Assembly: GCA_022446905.1 (NCBI GenBank)
Contig: JAKVBT010000005.1
Coordinates: forward strand, 531,239 to 595,238
DNA from: Phycisphaerales bacterium
Lineage (GTDB): Bacteria > Planctomycetota > Phycisphaerae > Phycisphaerales > SM1A02
Direction of reading: 5' to 3'
Length of the DNA stretch: 64,000 nt
The position numbers and the translations under genes were made by a program. The notes beneath the pieces were generated by a model. That model had not been told where the DNA came from, made no database searches, and saw nothing but the letters and a program-made list of their open reading frames with translations. Positions 17,169-25,055 of this stretch are shown here, in pieces. Position 1 is the first letter of the stretch. Each line of letters starts with the position of its first letter.

Positions 17169-17198
17169 AGCCTCCTCCTGCTATTGCGGGGGGAGGCT
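17169..17198 (+). terminator. Intrinsic-type terminator after the C25 protease gene
   Basis: A GC-rich stem of about 10 bp (arms 17169-17178 and 17188-17198, with one G-T pair) and a 9-nt loop, 30 nt past the stop, followed by GTCTTTTGG. Confidence 0.7.
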
Positions 17199-17300
17199 GT
17201 CTTTTGGGTGGTGAGATCGCTTGCGCAGATGCGAGCGAAAGAAGCCGAAGATCTCTTGCTGGCGTTGAACTCGCCCGCTCATGTAGGTAGGGTCACGTCT

Positions 17301-17660
17301 GTGAAAACAATTGATCTCAGTGAGAAGTTGGCAAAAGTACAGGAGGCTTGGCGTCCTGGCATTATCGCTCAGGCCAATGGTCAGCACGTCAAACTTGCGC
17401 GGTTTCTCGGGTCCTACCCTTGGCATGCACATGCAGATGCAGATGAGGTGTTTCTTGCCATCGAGGGTTCATTCACTATGGAATTTCGCAGCCATTGCAC
17501 CGAAGTAAAACAAGGCCAGTTAATTGTTGTACCTCGAGGTGTAGAGCATCGTCCTGTCGCAGCGTCCGAGTGTTGCGTACTTCTTTTTGAACCTGCAGGC
17601 ACGGTGAGCACCGGTGATGGGCAAGCAATCGAACTGACAACATCCGGCGATTGGATTTAA
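17301..17660 (+). CDS. Small cupin-domain protein
   Basis: A 119-residue single-domain cupin. PWHAHADADEVFLAIEGSFTMEF gives cupin motif 1 (His, His, Glu) and GQLIVVPRGVEHRPVA gives motif 2 with the fourth ligand, so a metal site is likely. The start is uncertain: the GTG at 17301 gives a typical N terminus (KTIDLSEKLAKV) but only a weak GTAGG upstream, and an ATG at 17229 is possible. Similar stand-alone cupins often serve as sugar or small-molecule binding enzymes; nothing here fixes the substrate. Confidence 0.75.
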   Translation: MKTIDLSEKLAKVQEAWRPGIIAQANGQHVKLARFLGSYPWHAHADADEVFLAIEGSFTMEFRSHCTEVKQGQLIVVPRGVEHRPVAASECCVLLFEPAGTVSTGDGQAIELTTSGDWI

Positions 17661-17714
17661 ATGCATTCAGGGCTCTTACAATGATGTTGTTTTCTGGTGC
17701 TGCAGGAAGTCCTC

Positions 17715-18593
17715 ATGCCTGAACTTCCTGAGGTTGAAACTGTGCGGCGTGGACTCGATAAGCATGTCAGGGGCTGTGTCGTCAAATCGGCTCAAATACA
17801 CAGTTCAGGGCTGCGGTGGCCTTTTCAGGCTGACCTCGGCCGCAAATTGACCGGCTCGCAGATTGAGATCTGTGATCGGCGTGGCAAATACTTGCTCTTG
17901 CACCTGGACACAGGCAACACATGGGTGACCCATTTAGGTATGACCGGGGGATTCAGTATCGATGGCCGCCCAGCCAAAGGGCGCCAGGTCTATGAGCCTA
18001 AGCCGCATGTCAGATCCCGTCATGAGCATGTGACCTTGCTTCTCTGTGATGGAAGAGTGCTGTCTTTCTCCGACCCTCGTCGCTTTGGCAGTATGGAAGT
18101 GGTCGACACAAATGCACTAGCTTTGCATGCAGTGCTCTCCCGACTTGGGCCGGAGCCGATTGACTCAACATTTGACGCAGATCAGCTGGCAGGACAGTTG
18201 CATGGAAGGCGATGTTCGATCAAGGCTGCCATCATGAATCAGCAAATAGTTGCTGGTGTCGGGAATATATACGCCTGCGAAGCCCTGCATCGTGCACGAA
18301 TCTCACCGCGACGTATGGCTTGCACATTGGTCCGTGCTAGTGGCCAGCCGACGGATCGATGTCAGCGACTGGCTGTTTCGCTCACTGACATCTTGCAGCG
18401 GGCTATTGAAATCGGTGGCTCCACCCTCCGCGATTTTTCTGGAATCGATGGCGAAGTAGGTGGGTTCTCGCTTTCCTTCCGCGCCTATGATCGCGAGGAT
18501 CTTCGCTGTCGGCGAAGAAATTGCTTTGGTGTGATCCGTCGCTACGAGCAGGCCGGGCGGAGTACCTTTGCTTGTCCAGTGTGCCAGCGTTGA
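17715..18593 (+). CDS. mutM: Formamidopyrimidine-DNA glycosylase Fpg/MutM
   Basis: MutM removes 8-oxoguanine and other oxidised purines and nicks the abasic site. The mature N terminus PELPEVETVRRGL carries the catalytic Pro and Glu; NQQIVAGVGNIYACEALH is the classic helix-two-turn-helix region, and the C terminus is a zinc finger with Cys in LRCRRRNC and FACPVCQR. The first pair is spaced CX4C, an accepted variant. The ATG at 17715 must be the start because Pro has to follow Met directly. CAGGAAG precedes it, and a TACAAT box lies about 40 nt upstream. It leads the oxidative-damage cassette. Confidence 0.95.
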   Translation: MPELPEVETVRRGLDKHVRGCVVKSAQIHSSGLRWPFQADLGRKLTGSQIEICDRRGKYLLLHLDTGNTWVTHLGMTGGFSIDGRPAKGRQVYEPKPHVRSRHEHVTLLLCDGRVLSFSDPRRFGSMEVVDTNALALHAVLSRLGPEPIDSTFDADQLAGQLHGRRCSIKAAIMNQQIVAGVGNIYACEALHRARISPRRMACTLVRASGQPTDRCQRLAVSLTDILQRAIEIGGSTLRDFSGIDGEVGGFSLSFRAYDREDLRCRRRNCFGVIRRYEQAGRSTFACPVCQR

Positions 18594-18641
18594 TACGAGG
18601 TATGTGGGGTGGGTCCAATTGATTTGAAACAGGAGTGCGTC

Positions 18642-19130
18642 ATGCAGCCCACCATTGAAAGGACATCTGACGGGTTCAGGCTGTTTGCCAGCGCCAGAAT
18701 CCGCCAACCTCGGGCTCGGGTGTTTGGCTTCTTCTCAGATGCCCGCAATCTCGAGCGAATAACGCCGCCGCTGCTTAAATTCTCGATCCTCACGGAGGGG
18801 CCAATCGACATGTGTGTCGGGGCGCTGATTGACTATCGCCTTCGAATACGGGGCCTTCCCCTCCGGTGGCGGACTGAGATCACCGCGTGGGATCCACCGC
18901 ATCGCTTTGAAGATACACAACTCAAGGGGCCATACAGGCAATGGATTCATGAGCATCGATTTCACGACGAAGGTGAGTGGACTCGAATGGAGGACACTGT
19001 TCACTATCGTGTGCTTGGAGGCCGATTGGTTAATCGCCTCTTTGTAGCTCCTGACGTATTGAAGATCTTTACCTATCGAAATGCAATGCTGCAGTCGATC
19101 TTTGGCGATGCCGATGGTGGGGATGTATGA
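18642..19130 (+). CDS. SRPBCC-family ligand-binding protein
   Basis: A 162-residue protein of the START/Bet v1-like SRPBCC superfamily, close to the bacterial group with VFGFFSDARNLERITPP and YRLRIRGLPLRWRTEI. These cytosolic helix-grip proteins enclose hydrophobic ligands; the ligand is unknown. CAGGAG ahead of the ATG at 18642 supports the start. The stop overlaps the next gene by ATGA, opening a run of five genes with 4-bp overlaps. In other bacteria this group often lies near photolyase and redox genes, which fits the context here of MutM, glutathione peroxidase and CIA30. Confidence 0.82.
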   Translation: MQPTIERTSDGFRLFASARIRQPRARVFGFFSDARNLERITPPLLKFSILTEGPIDMCVGALIDYRLRIRGLPLRWRTEITAWDPPHRFEDTQLKGPYRQWIHEHRFHDEGEWTRMEDTVHYRVLGGRLVNRLFVAPDVLKIFTYRNAMLQSIFGDADGGDV

Positions 19131-19597
19131 CGCTTGCGGATCTATTGCTCGTGCAGTTAGTGGCGAGTTCAGGTATGGCGGCGGTTATCTGGTTTGTGCA
19201 GATCGCCCACTACCCACTCCATGCCCTTGTTCCTGAAGGTTCTTTTTTTGTCTACCACGCCGCCCATCTGTATCGAGTGAGCTTTATCGTTGGTCCCTTG
19301 ATGCTGGTTGAGACTGCCGCGGCATCATGGATCCTCTTCATGCCATTGACGCATGTTTTGGCAACTCTTGCCTGGGTTGGCTTCGGATTGATTTTGATGC
19401 TCTGGCTGTCAACAGCCCTTCTGCAAGTGCCATGTCATCGTCGGCTCGAGCAAGGGTATGATTTGCAGGCATTGCGTCGTCTGGTGGCGACGAATTGGAT
19501 TCGGACGGTGCTTTGGACTGGGCGTTTGCTAATCGCAGTAATGATGTGTGCTGAGATCTGGCAATCTGCTCATGAATTGCAAGGACAGGTGAGATGA
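19127..19597 (+). CDS. Four-helix membrane protein, unknown function
   Basis: A 156-residue integral membrane protein with four predicted helices (around 5-25, 47-67, 75-97 and 128-145). It contains WFVQIAHYPLHALV, YHAAHLYRVSFIVGPLMLVE and LQVPCHRRLEQG, with several His residues near the membrane edges that could bind haem or metal, though this is only a guess. I recognise it as a conserved uncharacterised family but cannot name it. It is linked to its neighbours by ATGA overlaps at both ends, so its level is tied to the SRPBCC protein and the lipoprotein. Confidence 0.75.
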   Translation: MTLADLLLVQLVASSGMAAVIWFVQIAHYPLHALVPEGSFFVYHAAHLYRVSFIVGPLMLVETAAASWILFMPLTHVLATLAWVGFGLILMLWLSTALLQVPCHRRLEQGYDLQALRRLVATNWIRTVLWTGRLLIAVMMCAEIWQSAHELQGQVR

Positions 19598-20154
19598 CTC
19601 GCATCGTGATGGCGACTTCTATTTTGGGCTCGGTTCTGCTATCGCTGGCCCTCATGGCTGGTTGTGGAGCAGGAAATATCGTGGCGTCAGGCCCACTGGT
19701 AGGCAAGCTATTCCCAACAGTGACTGGCACATCACTGATGGATGAGCAGGTGACTCTTCCAAAAGAGTTTGAGGGGGGTGTGGCGATCTACATGATTGGC
19801 TATGTCCAGCAGACCCAGTTCGATATAGATCGCTGGACCATTGGCCTGCTCCAGGTAGGTCCTGAGGCAAGTATTGTTGAAATTCCAACGATCTCTGGGC
19901 TGGTACCAACCTTCATGAGTGGATGGATAGATGATGGGATGCGATCGGGCATTCCCAAAGAGGATTGGCCCTCTGTGATCACCCTGTATGGAAATGGGGC
20001 TGGAGTCGTCGCCTCTCTGACAGGAACAGAGAATCCTCAGAACGCACGAGTTCTTGTTGTAGACGGCAATGGCGTCATTCGCTGGTTCTGGGATCAGGGC
20101 TTTAGCGCCAAGCGGCTGCTCGAACTCAACTCGATTGTGGATCAGTGCCAATGA
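19594..20154 (+). CDS. Lipoprotein with thioredoxin-like layout, no active cysteines
   Basis: A 186-residue predicted lipoprotein. The N terminus has a signal with the lipobox LMAGC at about residues 20-24. The body has LVGKLFPTVTGTSLMDEQVTLPKEFEGGVAIYMIGYVQQTQFDIDRW, the strand-helix order of a thioredoxin-fold redox protein, but where a CXXC would stand there is VQQTQ, so it cannot act as a thiol oxidoreductase. RVLVVDGNGVIRWFWDQGF near the C terminus suits that fold as well. The family is not certain. It overlaps the flanking genes by 4 bp on each side. Confidence 0.7.
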   Translation: MTRIVMATSILGSVLLSLALMAGCGAGNIVASGPLVGKLFPTVTGTSLMDEQVTLPKEFEGGVAIYMIGYVQQTQFDIDRWTIGLLQVGPEASIVEIPTISGLVPTFMSGWIDDGMRSGIPKEDWPSVITLYGNGAGVVASLTGTENPQNARVLVVDGNGVIRWFWDQGFSAKRLLELNSIVDQCQ

Positions 20155-20762
20155 GCATTATGCAATCAATTTGGCGTGTATTGAGCCGAGTGGTATTGGC
20201 GGTGCCAATGCTCTTGTCGGCATGTGACTTTCGAACGGTAACTCGCGGCCAAGAAAAAGAGGGTGTTGCTATCGATATTTATGGGCATTCAGTACATGAC
20301 TTAGGTGGCGAATTAGTCCCACTTGAACAGTACCGGGGACAGGTAGTACTCGTAGTCAATCTTGCAAGTAAGTGTGGATACACCGGGCAATACGCCAATC
20401 TGCAAAGCCTGCAAAAAGACTATGTCGACAAGCCGTTTACTGTGCTTGGCTTCCCATGCAATGATTTTGGTGGGCAAGAGCCAGGGGGCCGGGAGAGCAT
20501 TGAGGCTTGCGCTGCTGGCTACGGCGCAGATTTTCCAATCATGGCTAAGGTGCAAGTAAAAACGGGTGATGCCCAGTCGCCTGTGTATCGGGATCTTGCT
20601 GCCGCCATGGATGTAGGGCCAAAATGGAACTTTGGGAAGTTCCTCGTCGGCCCAGATGGAGCCCCTGTGGCTTTCTTTGGATCATCCGTCAAGCCTGACA
20701 GTGCTGAGGTGCGAGCAGCTATTGATGGGGCGATGTCTTCTCGGGCTGGAGGTGCTTTATGA
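20151..20762 (+). CDS. Glutathione peroxidase-family lipoprotein
   Basis: A 203-residue thiol peroxidase of the glutathione peroxidase family. The N terminus has a lipobox LLSAC, so it is probably anchored in the envelope, which is unusual for the family. The peroxidatic Cys is in NLASKCGYTGQYANLQ, followed by GFPCNDFGGQEPG with the resolving-Cys region and KWNFGKFLVGPDG with the conserved Trp and Asn of the active site. It uses Cys, not selenocysteine. It would reduce lipid or hydrogen peroxides, most likely with thioredoxin-like donors. The ATG at 20151 shares ATGA with the upstream stop. Confidence 0.9.
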   Translation: MSIMQSIWRVLSRVVLAVPMLLSACDFRTVTRGQEKEGVAIDIYGHSVHDLGGELVPLEQYRGQVVLVVNLASKCGYTGQYANLQSLQKDYVDKPFTVLGFPCNDFGGQEPGGRESIEACAAGYGADFPIMAKVQVKTGDAQSPVYRDLAAAMDVGPKWNFGKFLVGPDGAPVAFFGSSVKPDSAEVRAAIDGAMSSRAGGAL

Positions 20763-21664
20763 GTCCATTTCGCTTTGTTTTTGTCATGTGCCTGGCCCTG
20801 AGTGTGACCGCAATTGGATTGGCTGAAGACAAAGAATCCAAGTCTCAGCCACCAGAAGGGCAAGCGCTCGCCATACTGCTCGCAAATGCGATTGAGCGAG
20901 GCGTCCCACGGTTTAACCAAGGCGATGTCGATGCCTGCGCTGAAATCTACGCTACGGCTATTGATGCGGTTGTACTTGGTCGCCAGTGGGGTCTCAGTGA
21001 TGATGAGCGAGTCATATTGACGCAAGGGGCGAAAGAGGCGGGGGCCATCTCAGATGCATCTGAGCGTGCTTGGGCCTACCGCAGCCTGATGGATACACTT
21101 TTGATCCCGCGTATGTCATTGCTTCCACCACCCCCAGAAGTTCAGATGGTCTTTGGATTTGATTCCGACATCGAGACTCGTCCATGGCGCGTGGTTGTGG
21201 ATGGAGTCATGGGAGGCCTTTCAACAGGCACGGTGGAATGGTCCAAGGGCACCATGATTTTCCGAGGCGCTACCTCGCTGGAAAACAACGGCGGATTCTC
21301 ATCAATTCGTGTGCCAGTTCCCCAAGGGTCGTTGTTCGGGTATGACACGATGCGCATTCGGGTACGTGGTGATGGAAGGACCTACATCATTGGCGCCAGA
21401 GCGCGTAGTGGCATGGGTGGTGACAGTTTCTGGCATCGATTCAAGACTGTGGCAGATGAGTGGGTAACCATCGAGGTTCCTATTTCTGAGATGGAACGAC
21501 ACTTCTTCGGTGAACGGCTCGCTGGACGGATCGATGCAAGTCAGATTGCCGGTCTTGAGTTTTACATTTATGACAAGAAGGCTGGTCCGTTCCAACTCGA
21601 AGTGGACTCCATTGAAGTCTTGAGATCCTCGGGGAATCAACAGTCCAGTGGCGATCTGGTGTAG
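20759..21664 (+). CDS. Secreted CIA30-domain protein
   Basis: A 301-residue exported protein with a signal peptide ending near IGLAED. Residues ~25-115 are helical with no match. Residues ~135-295 form the CIA30 domain (named for complex I intermediate-associated protein 30), a carbohydrate-binding-module-like fold: WRVVVDGVMGGLSTG, GATSLENNGGFSSIR, IRVRGDGRTYIIGARA and LEFYIYDKKAGPFQLEVDSI. In bacteria such proteins lie near redox and photolyase genes, but their role is open. It is the last of the overlapping cassette (ATGA with the peroxidase) and is followed by a hairpin. Confidence 0.85.
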   Translation: MSPFRFVFVMCLALSVTAIGLAEDKESKSQPPEGQALAILLANAIERGVPRFNQGDVDACAEIYATAIDAVVLGRQWGLSDDERVILTQGAKEAGAISDASERAWAYRSLMDTLLIPRMSLLPPPPEVQMVFGFDSDIETRPWRVVVDGVMGGLSTGTVEWSKGTMIFRGATSLENNGGFSSIRVPVPQGSLFGYDTMRIRVRGDGRTYIIGARARSGMGGDSFWHRFKTVADEWVTIEVPISEMERHFFGERLAGRIDASQIAGLEFYIYDKKAGPFQLEVDSIEVLRSSGNQQSSGDLV

Positions 21665-21673
21665 ATGGGTGAT

Positions 21674-21697
21674 TGGCTGCGTTTTTGAGCGCAGCCA
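21674..21697 (+). terminator. Possible terminator hairpin after the CIA30 gene
   Basis: An 8-bp perfect stem (arms 21674-21681 and 21690-21697) with an 8-nt loop containing a run of five T, 9 nt after the stop. There is no T-run after the stem, so termination is uncertain. Confidence 0.45.
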
Positions 21698-21743
21698 GAA
21701 CTTTCAATGGGGCATCGATCCCAGTGAGGAGACCACGCAGAGG

Positions 21744-21953
21744 ATGTTGGTATTCAGATTGATCATGGTTGTGGGCAGCCTGCTCATTGGTGGATTTTGC
21801 CTATTCGGCTTCTTGGCAACCTTTGAGCCACTAGACGGTTCGGTCATGGCACTCCGCATTGTCTATGTCATTGTCGGAGTCGCCAGTGTGATCTTCAGTG
21901 CAGTGCAATTAATCACGCTATGCAAAGGGGCCTTTGGCGGGCCTGAGGATTGA
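21744..21953 (+). CDS. Small two-helix membrane protein
   Basis: A 69-residue protein with two hydrophobic helices (around 4-24 and 34-58) separated by a short acidic turn (FEPLDGS), and a polar tail GAFGGPED. The ATG at 21744 has GAGGAG about 13 nt ahead. An in-frame upstream start at 21648 would overlap the CIA30 stop region and add a polar segment of no clear character. No family is recognised. It may be cotranscribed with the cassette before it if the intervening hairpin is leaky. Confidence 0.55.
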   Translation: MLVFRLIMVVGSLLIGGFCLFGFLATFEPLDGSVMALRIVYVIVGVASVIFSAVQLITLCKGAFGGPED

Positions 21954-21984
21954 CAACCTATTGAGCAGTCATCTTGATGCGCAT

Positions 21985-22287
21985 TCACAATGCGCGTGTC
22001 ACCTGAGATGGACCTTCAAGAATGCCAAAGTCGCGCACTTGCATGTTGATGAAGTGCTCGTTGGCTGCCAGCCCAGCGCACAAATCTGAATTGAGGTAGT
22101 TCTGTGTTGCCTGCTTGCTTTCAAATACATAGACGCCGCCGTAGGTGTTGGTGTCCTCGTTTGACAGGAAGTGCTTGGAGATGAGCCCAGGAATCTCCGC
22201 AAAGGCAGGTGCGGCTTCAGTGGCAACTGCTTGAAAATCCTCATGGCTGAGTTCATGAAGTTCAAAGTTGATGACCAGAATGTGCAT
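21985..22287 (-). CDS. YdhR-like monooxygenase-family (dimeric alpha-beta barrel) protein
   Basis: A 100-residue protein of the ferredoxin-like dimeric barrel group similar to YdhR and antibiotic-biosynthesis monooxygenases. It starts with HILVINFELHELSHEDF, contains IPGLISKHFLSNEDTNTYGGVYVFESKQ and ends with a loosely ordered tail. Such proteins bind or oxidise small aromatic compounds without cofactors; a function cannot be assigned. The ATG at 22287 has AAGGAA 6-11 nt upstream, which decides it against a longer frame to 22347. It lies on the opposite strand to the gene before it and 86 nt from the repeat protein gene upstream. Confidence 0.75.
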   Translation of the reverse strand: MHILVINFELHELSHEDFQAVATEAAPAFAEIPGLISKHFLSNEDTNTYGGVYVFESKQATQNYLNSDLCAGLAANEHFINMQVRDFGILEGPSQVTRAL

Positions 22288-22373
22288 CTCGGTTCCTTTC
22301 TGTGCCTCTTGTATGCATTGCCACGCCCCACGTTGACCGCGAGGCATGGCATGAATTCAGAGTGCGAGTGGAT

Positions 22374-23522
22374 CTAGCGACCGCTCGAGGTCATGCGATG
22401 AGCGAGTCGAACCACACGCTGGATTTGGGCATCAGACAGTTCCAGCGTTCCGTGCAGGTAGGTCTGCATTCTTGGGCTCAATTCGAACTGGTCACCCTCA
22501 GTTTTGATCTCATGAACAATCCGGTCCATGGCAGCCATGACGTCACCAATGACCTTTCGCTTGATCCCGGCGTCTGCTAAGGCCTTGGTGATTCGACGAT
22601 TCATCCCATCAGCGGCTTTGGATGCTTGATCCTGGTGGACATCAGTCTGCTGGTGATCTGCGGCAATGCGGTGTGCCAGTCGCACAAACCGTTTGATCTG
22701 GCCATCGCCGAGTTGCACAGTCTCATGCAGATAGGCATGCATTCTTGGGCTTAGTTTGAATTGATCGCCCTCGATGTTGATCTCATGCACGATCCGTTGC
22801 ATGGCGACTATGGCATCACCGGTTGCGGAGCGTTTGATGTTATCTGCAAGCCCTGAATCAACTAGGGCCTGGGCAATCTGACGATTCATCCCAGTGGAAT
22901 CATGTGCATCTTGAGTTTGCTTGGCTTCAGCCTCACGGTAGCGTTCCCACATGCTGCGCGAGGCAGTCTCATATTGTTGTTTCGCGTCTGCCTCCGACAA
23001 TGTGCCATCAGCCACGCTCGCACGCAGTGATTCGCCAAGTTTGCGTAGTCGCTGCTCAATGCCAGCTTTGATGGCATCAAGCGATTCATTGGAAGGCTTC
23101 GCAGAGACCTTGGTCTCCTTGGATTGACCACTTTCGGCCTTCTTCATTCGCTCCCACATGCCTTTCTCAGCACGTTGGAATCTTGCCTTGGCCTGTTCCT
23201 CTGTCATCTCACCAGCAGCGACTTGTTCTTTCAGGCCTGTGGCAAGTTGTTGTAGACGCGATTCCATATCTATTTTGCGTTGCGCCATAGCGTTGTCTTT
23301 GGCATCGACGCCGATCTTGTCTTTGGAGTCGCCTTGCCGTAGCACGGTCATCATGGCACGGGCTTGTTCTCCGGTGATTTCGCCAGCTGCAACAGCTTCT
23401 CGAAGTCGTTTGCCAATGCCATCTAAGCTTTGTCCAGATGCTTGTCCCAGTGGCAACAGGCCGATCAGAAGCGTGATCGCGAGAAGCAGGCAGGTCGAGT
23501 GCGAGGTCAGTCGTGAGATCAT
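22374..23522 (-). CDS. Secreted helical repeat protein, unknown function
   Basis: A 382-residue exported protein, signal peptide ending near GQASGQS. Three helical units (about 33-62, 89-125 and 155-196) share the pattern RL...L...VA-G-x-(I/M/L)-(T/S)-(G/E)-E-x-A, two of them ending in MWER. Then come two ~75-residue repeats (212-288 and 307-378), each starting MNR(Q/R)I, with R-IVHEI, EGDQF-LSPRM and YLH, and ending VRLAHR. The charged helical units resemble short-linker motifs such as SHOCT, but I cannot assign a family. The ATG at 23522 gives a proper signal peptide; the 5' extension to 23639 does not. Confidence 0.72.
   Translation of the reverse strand: MISRLTSHSTCLLLAITLLIGLLPLGQASGQSLDGIGKRLREAVAAGEITGEQARAMMTVLRQGDSKDKIGVDAKDNAMAQRKIDMESRLQQLATGLKEQVAAGEMTEEQAKARFQRAEKGMWERMKKAESGQSKETKVSAKPSNESLDAIKAGIEQRLRKLGESLRASVADGTLSEADAKQQYETASRSMWERYREAEAKQTQDAHDSTGMNRQIAQALVDSGLADNIKRSATGDAIVAMQRIVHEINIEGDQFKLSPRMHAYLHETVQLGDGQIKRFVRLAHRIAADHQQTDVHQDQASKAADGMNRRITKALADAGIKRKVIGDVMAAMDRIVHEIKTEGDQFELSPRMQTYLHGTLELSDAQIQRVVRLAHRMTSSGR
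22389..22604 (-). repeat. Second copy of ~75-residue coding repeat
   Basis: Encodes residues 307-378 of the helical repeat protein. It is similar to 22659-22889 at both protein and DNA level, with R-IVHEI, EGDQF and RLAHR in the same order. Confidence 0.75.
22659..22889 (-). repeat. First copy of ~75-residue coding repeat
   Basis: Encodes residues 212-288 of the helical repeat protein. The two copies are divided by about 18 residues rich in Gln, Asp and His. Confidence 0.75.
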
Positions 23523-23726
23523 GACACGTGTCTCCAATTGATGATGGTCCAAATGATCTTGTATGTGTGATCCAGGCGTTCTCACGCCCAACAAGTTCCG
23601 GGCAATCACTGCATGATACGTCGAGCGTCCCAAGCTCATCCCCTTTGAGCAGGAGGCTTTTATGGCTGTTTCACGCTTCTTATGGCCTTTGGGAATGCAC
23701 TACGATGCCCACGCAGGGAGGTATCC

Positions 23727-24182
23727 ATGGGATCAAAATTCACACATGCCCGAATTTCTATGGGGATCATTGCCCTCATAGCCCTTTCCCAAACAATGCT
23801 TGGGTGCGCATCCAACCGCGCTGTGACCTCGGTCACCACGCGTCAGGTGGAGCTGCTGAAACAAGAAACGTTGGCTGAGGAAATTGCACCTGGCCGTGAA
23901 GTCGTTGTGACCTCAGTTGAAAGCCCGCCCAACATGGTTGGCAAGTGGCACTGGCATCCATCGGAGACCTTCCACTACTACCTTGCAGGCCGCGTCGAGA
24001 TTGAGTTTCGTGATGGATCGAGGATTGTTGGGGTCCCTGGTCGGGTCAACCATGTGCCTTACGGCGCATGGCATCGCGCCAGCACTGGAGAAGAGGGTGT
24101 GCGACTGATCATCTTCCGTGTTCACCAAAGTGGTGAGCCGGTGCGCCATCTCGAGCATCATTCACCAACAGATACAGAATGA
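23727..24182 (+). CDS. Cupin-domain lipoprotein
   Basis: A 151-residue protein with a signal and lipobox TMLGC, so anchored in the envelope. The body is a small cupin: HWHPSETFHYYLAGRVEIEF holds the first metal motif (His, His, Glu-like) and PGRVNHVPYGAWHRASTG the second. The ATG at 23727 has GGAGG 8 nt upstream. The lipoprotein nature is unusual for a cupin; no substrate can be given. It ends 31 nt before a strong hairpin that may serve as its terminator. Confidence 0.8.
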   Translation: MGSKFTHARISMGIIALIALSQTMLGCASNRAVTSVTTRQVELLKQETLAEEIAPGREVVVTSVESPPNMVGKWHWHPSETFHYYLAGRVEIEFRDGSRIVGVPGRVNHVPYGAWHRASTGEEGVRLIIFRVHQSGEPVRHLEHHSPTDTE

Positions 24183-24213
24183 AATGATGGGCTCACAAGC
24201 ACTCCATTGAAAC

Positions 24214-24239
24214 AGCCCTCTCTGTAGTCAGAGAGGGCT
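24214..24239. terminator. Bidirectional terminator hairpin
   Basis: A perfect 11-bp stem (arms 24214-24224 and 24229-24239) with a TAGT loop between the cupin lipoprotein gene (plus) and the tRNA gene (minus). On the minus strand it is followed by GTTTC, so it may end both transcripts. Confidence 0.7.
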
Positions 24240-24253
24240 TGCTTCGGAGCCAA

Positions 24254-24327
<74 letters not shown>

Positions 24328-24438
24328 GTCGAATGGGGCATGCTAGCGCCCCATGGAGAAGCCGTCAAGATGTGGTCACTCTGAGCACCTGTATGGACAT
24401 TTTGGCCCGCATGCCTCTGGGCGTCCGATAGTGCAGAC

Positions 24439-25005
24439 ATGCCCGCTACTGAAATCTCATCCAATCAGGTCCAGCCGTGGGTCACGCTGGCTCGACAACT
24501 TGGAACATGGAGCCTCCTGGTCGCTGGGCTGACCCTTGTGGCAGCAGTGGTGCTCATTCCAGCCTGGCGTGATGTGCAGCAATCTCGCTATGAGCAGGTG
24601 CAACTCAAGGCAGCGGCCCAGTGGACCGCTGAACAAGTGGATGCGGCGCGGCGGATGGTGCGAACCTTAGATGAGCAGGATCCAGACCTCCAGCAGCGAC
24701 TGATCGCCTGGCAGCTCAATCTGGTCCCTGAAGGTGTCACGCCGATTGCCAGGGCCACGTACGAGAACGGTGTGCTTGGGTGGGTGGAGTCAACGGTCCC
24801 CAAACCAGCGATGGCGCCCGAGCCACTGGGCGTCACCACCCTTGAGGCAATGGTCACTGGCCCGTGGCGACTCTGGTTGCTGGCAATTGGAGTGCTCTGT
24901 GTCTTCGCTGGGGTCATTGGTGTTGGCTCGGCCTCTCCCCGAACAACCAATCAAGAGCAGCCCAAGCGGCCAAATTCTCCTCGCCTTTCCGCGCACAACT
25001 CCTAG
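24439..25005 (+). CDS. Two-pass membrane protein, unknown function
   Basis: A 188-residue protein with a first membrane helix at about 23-43 (TWSLLVAGLTLVAAVVLIPA), a periplasmic helical and mixed region (residues 44-135; a helix rich in Gln, Glu and Arg that may form a coiled coil), and a second helix at about 143-165. The C-terminal tail is polar. This layout suits a scaffold or regulatory membrane protein. GATAGT lies 6 nt before the ATG, and no ribosome site is visible. No family is recognised. The dprA gene follows by about 50 nt. Confidence 0.65.
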   Translation: MPATEISSNQVQPWVTLARQLGTWSLLVAGLTLVAAVVLIPAWRDVQQSRYEQVQLKAAAQWTAEQVDAARRMVRTLDEQDPDLQQRLIAWQLNLVPEGVTPIARATYENGVLGWVESTVPKPAMAPEPLGVTTLEAMVTGPWRLWLLAIGVLCVFAGVIGVGSASPRTTNQEQPKRPNSPRLSAHNS

Positions 25006-25055
25006 ATCTCGGTTCTACCTCTCTACGCTTGGGCGTGGATGGTTCGCAATCACAA

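Noticed and set aside
18480-18593. Odd CX4C spacing in the MutM zinc finger
   Set aside because: The wider spacing between the first Cys pair occurs in other MutM proteins as I recall, so it is not a defect.
24214-24239. Palindrome as a CRISPR repeat or attachment site
   Set aside because: Single copy, between a gene end and a tRNA gene end; it is better explained as a terminator. No flanking integrase or direct repeat of the tRNA 3' end was seen.
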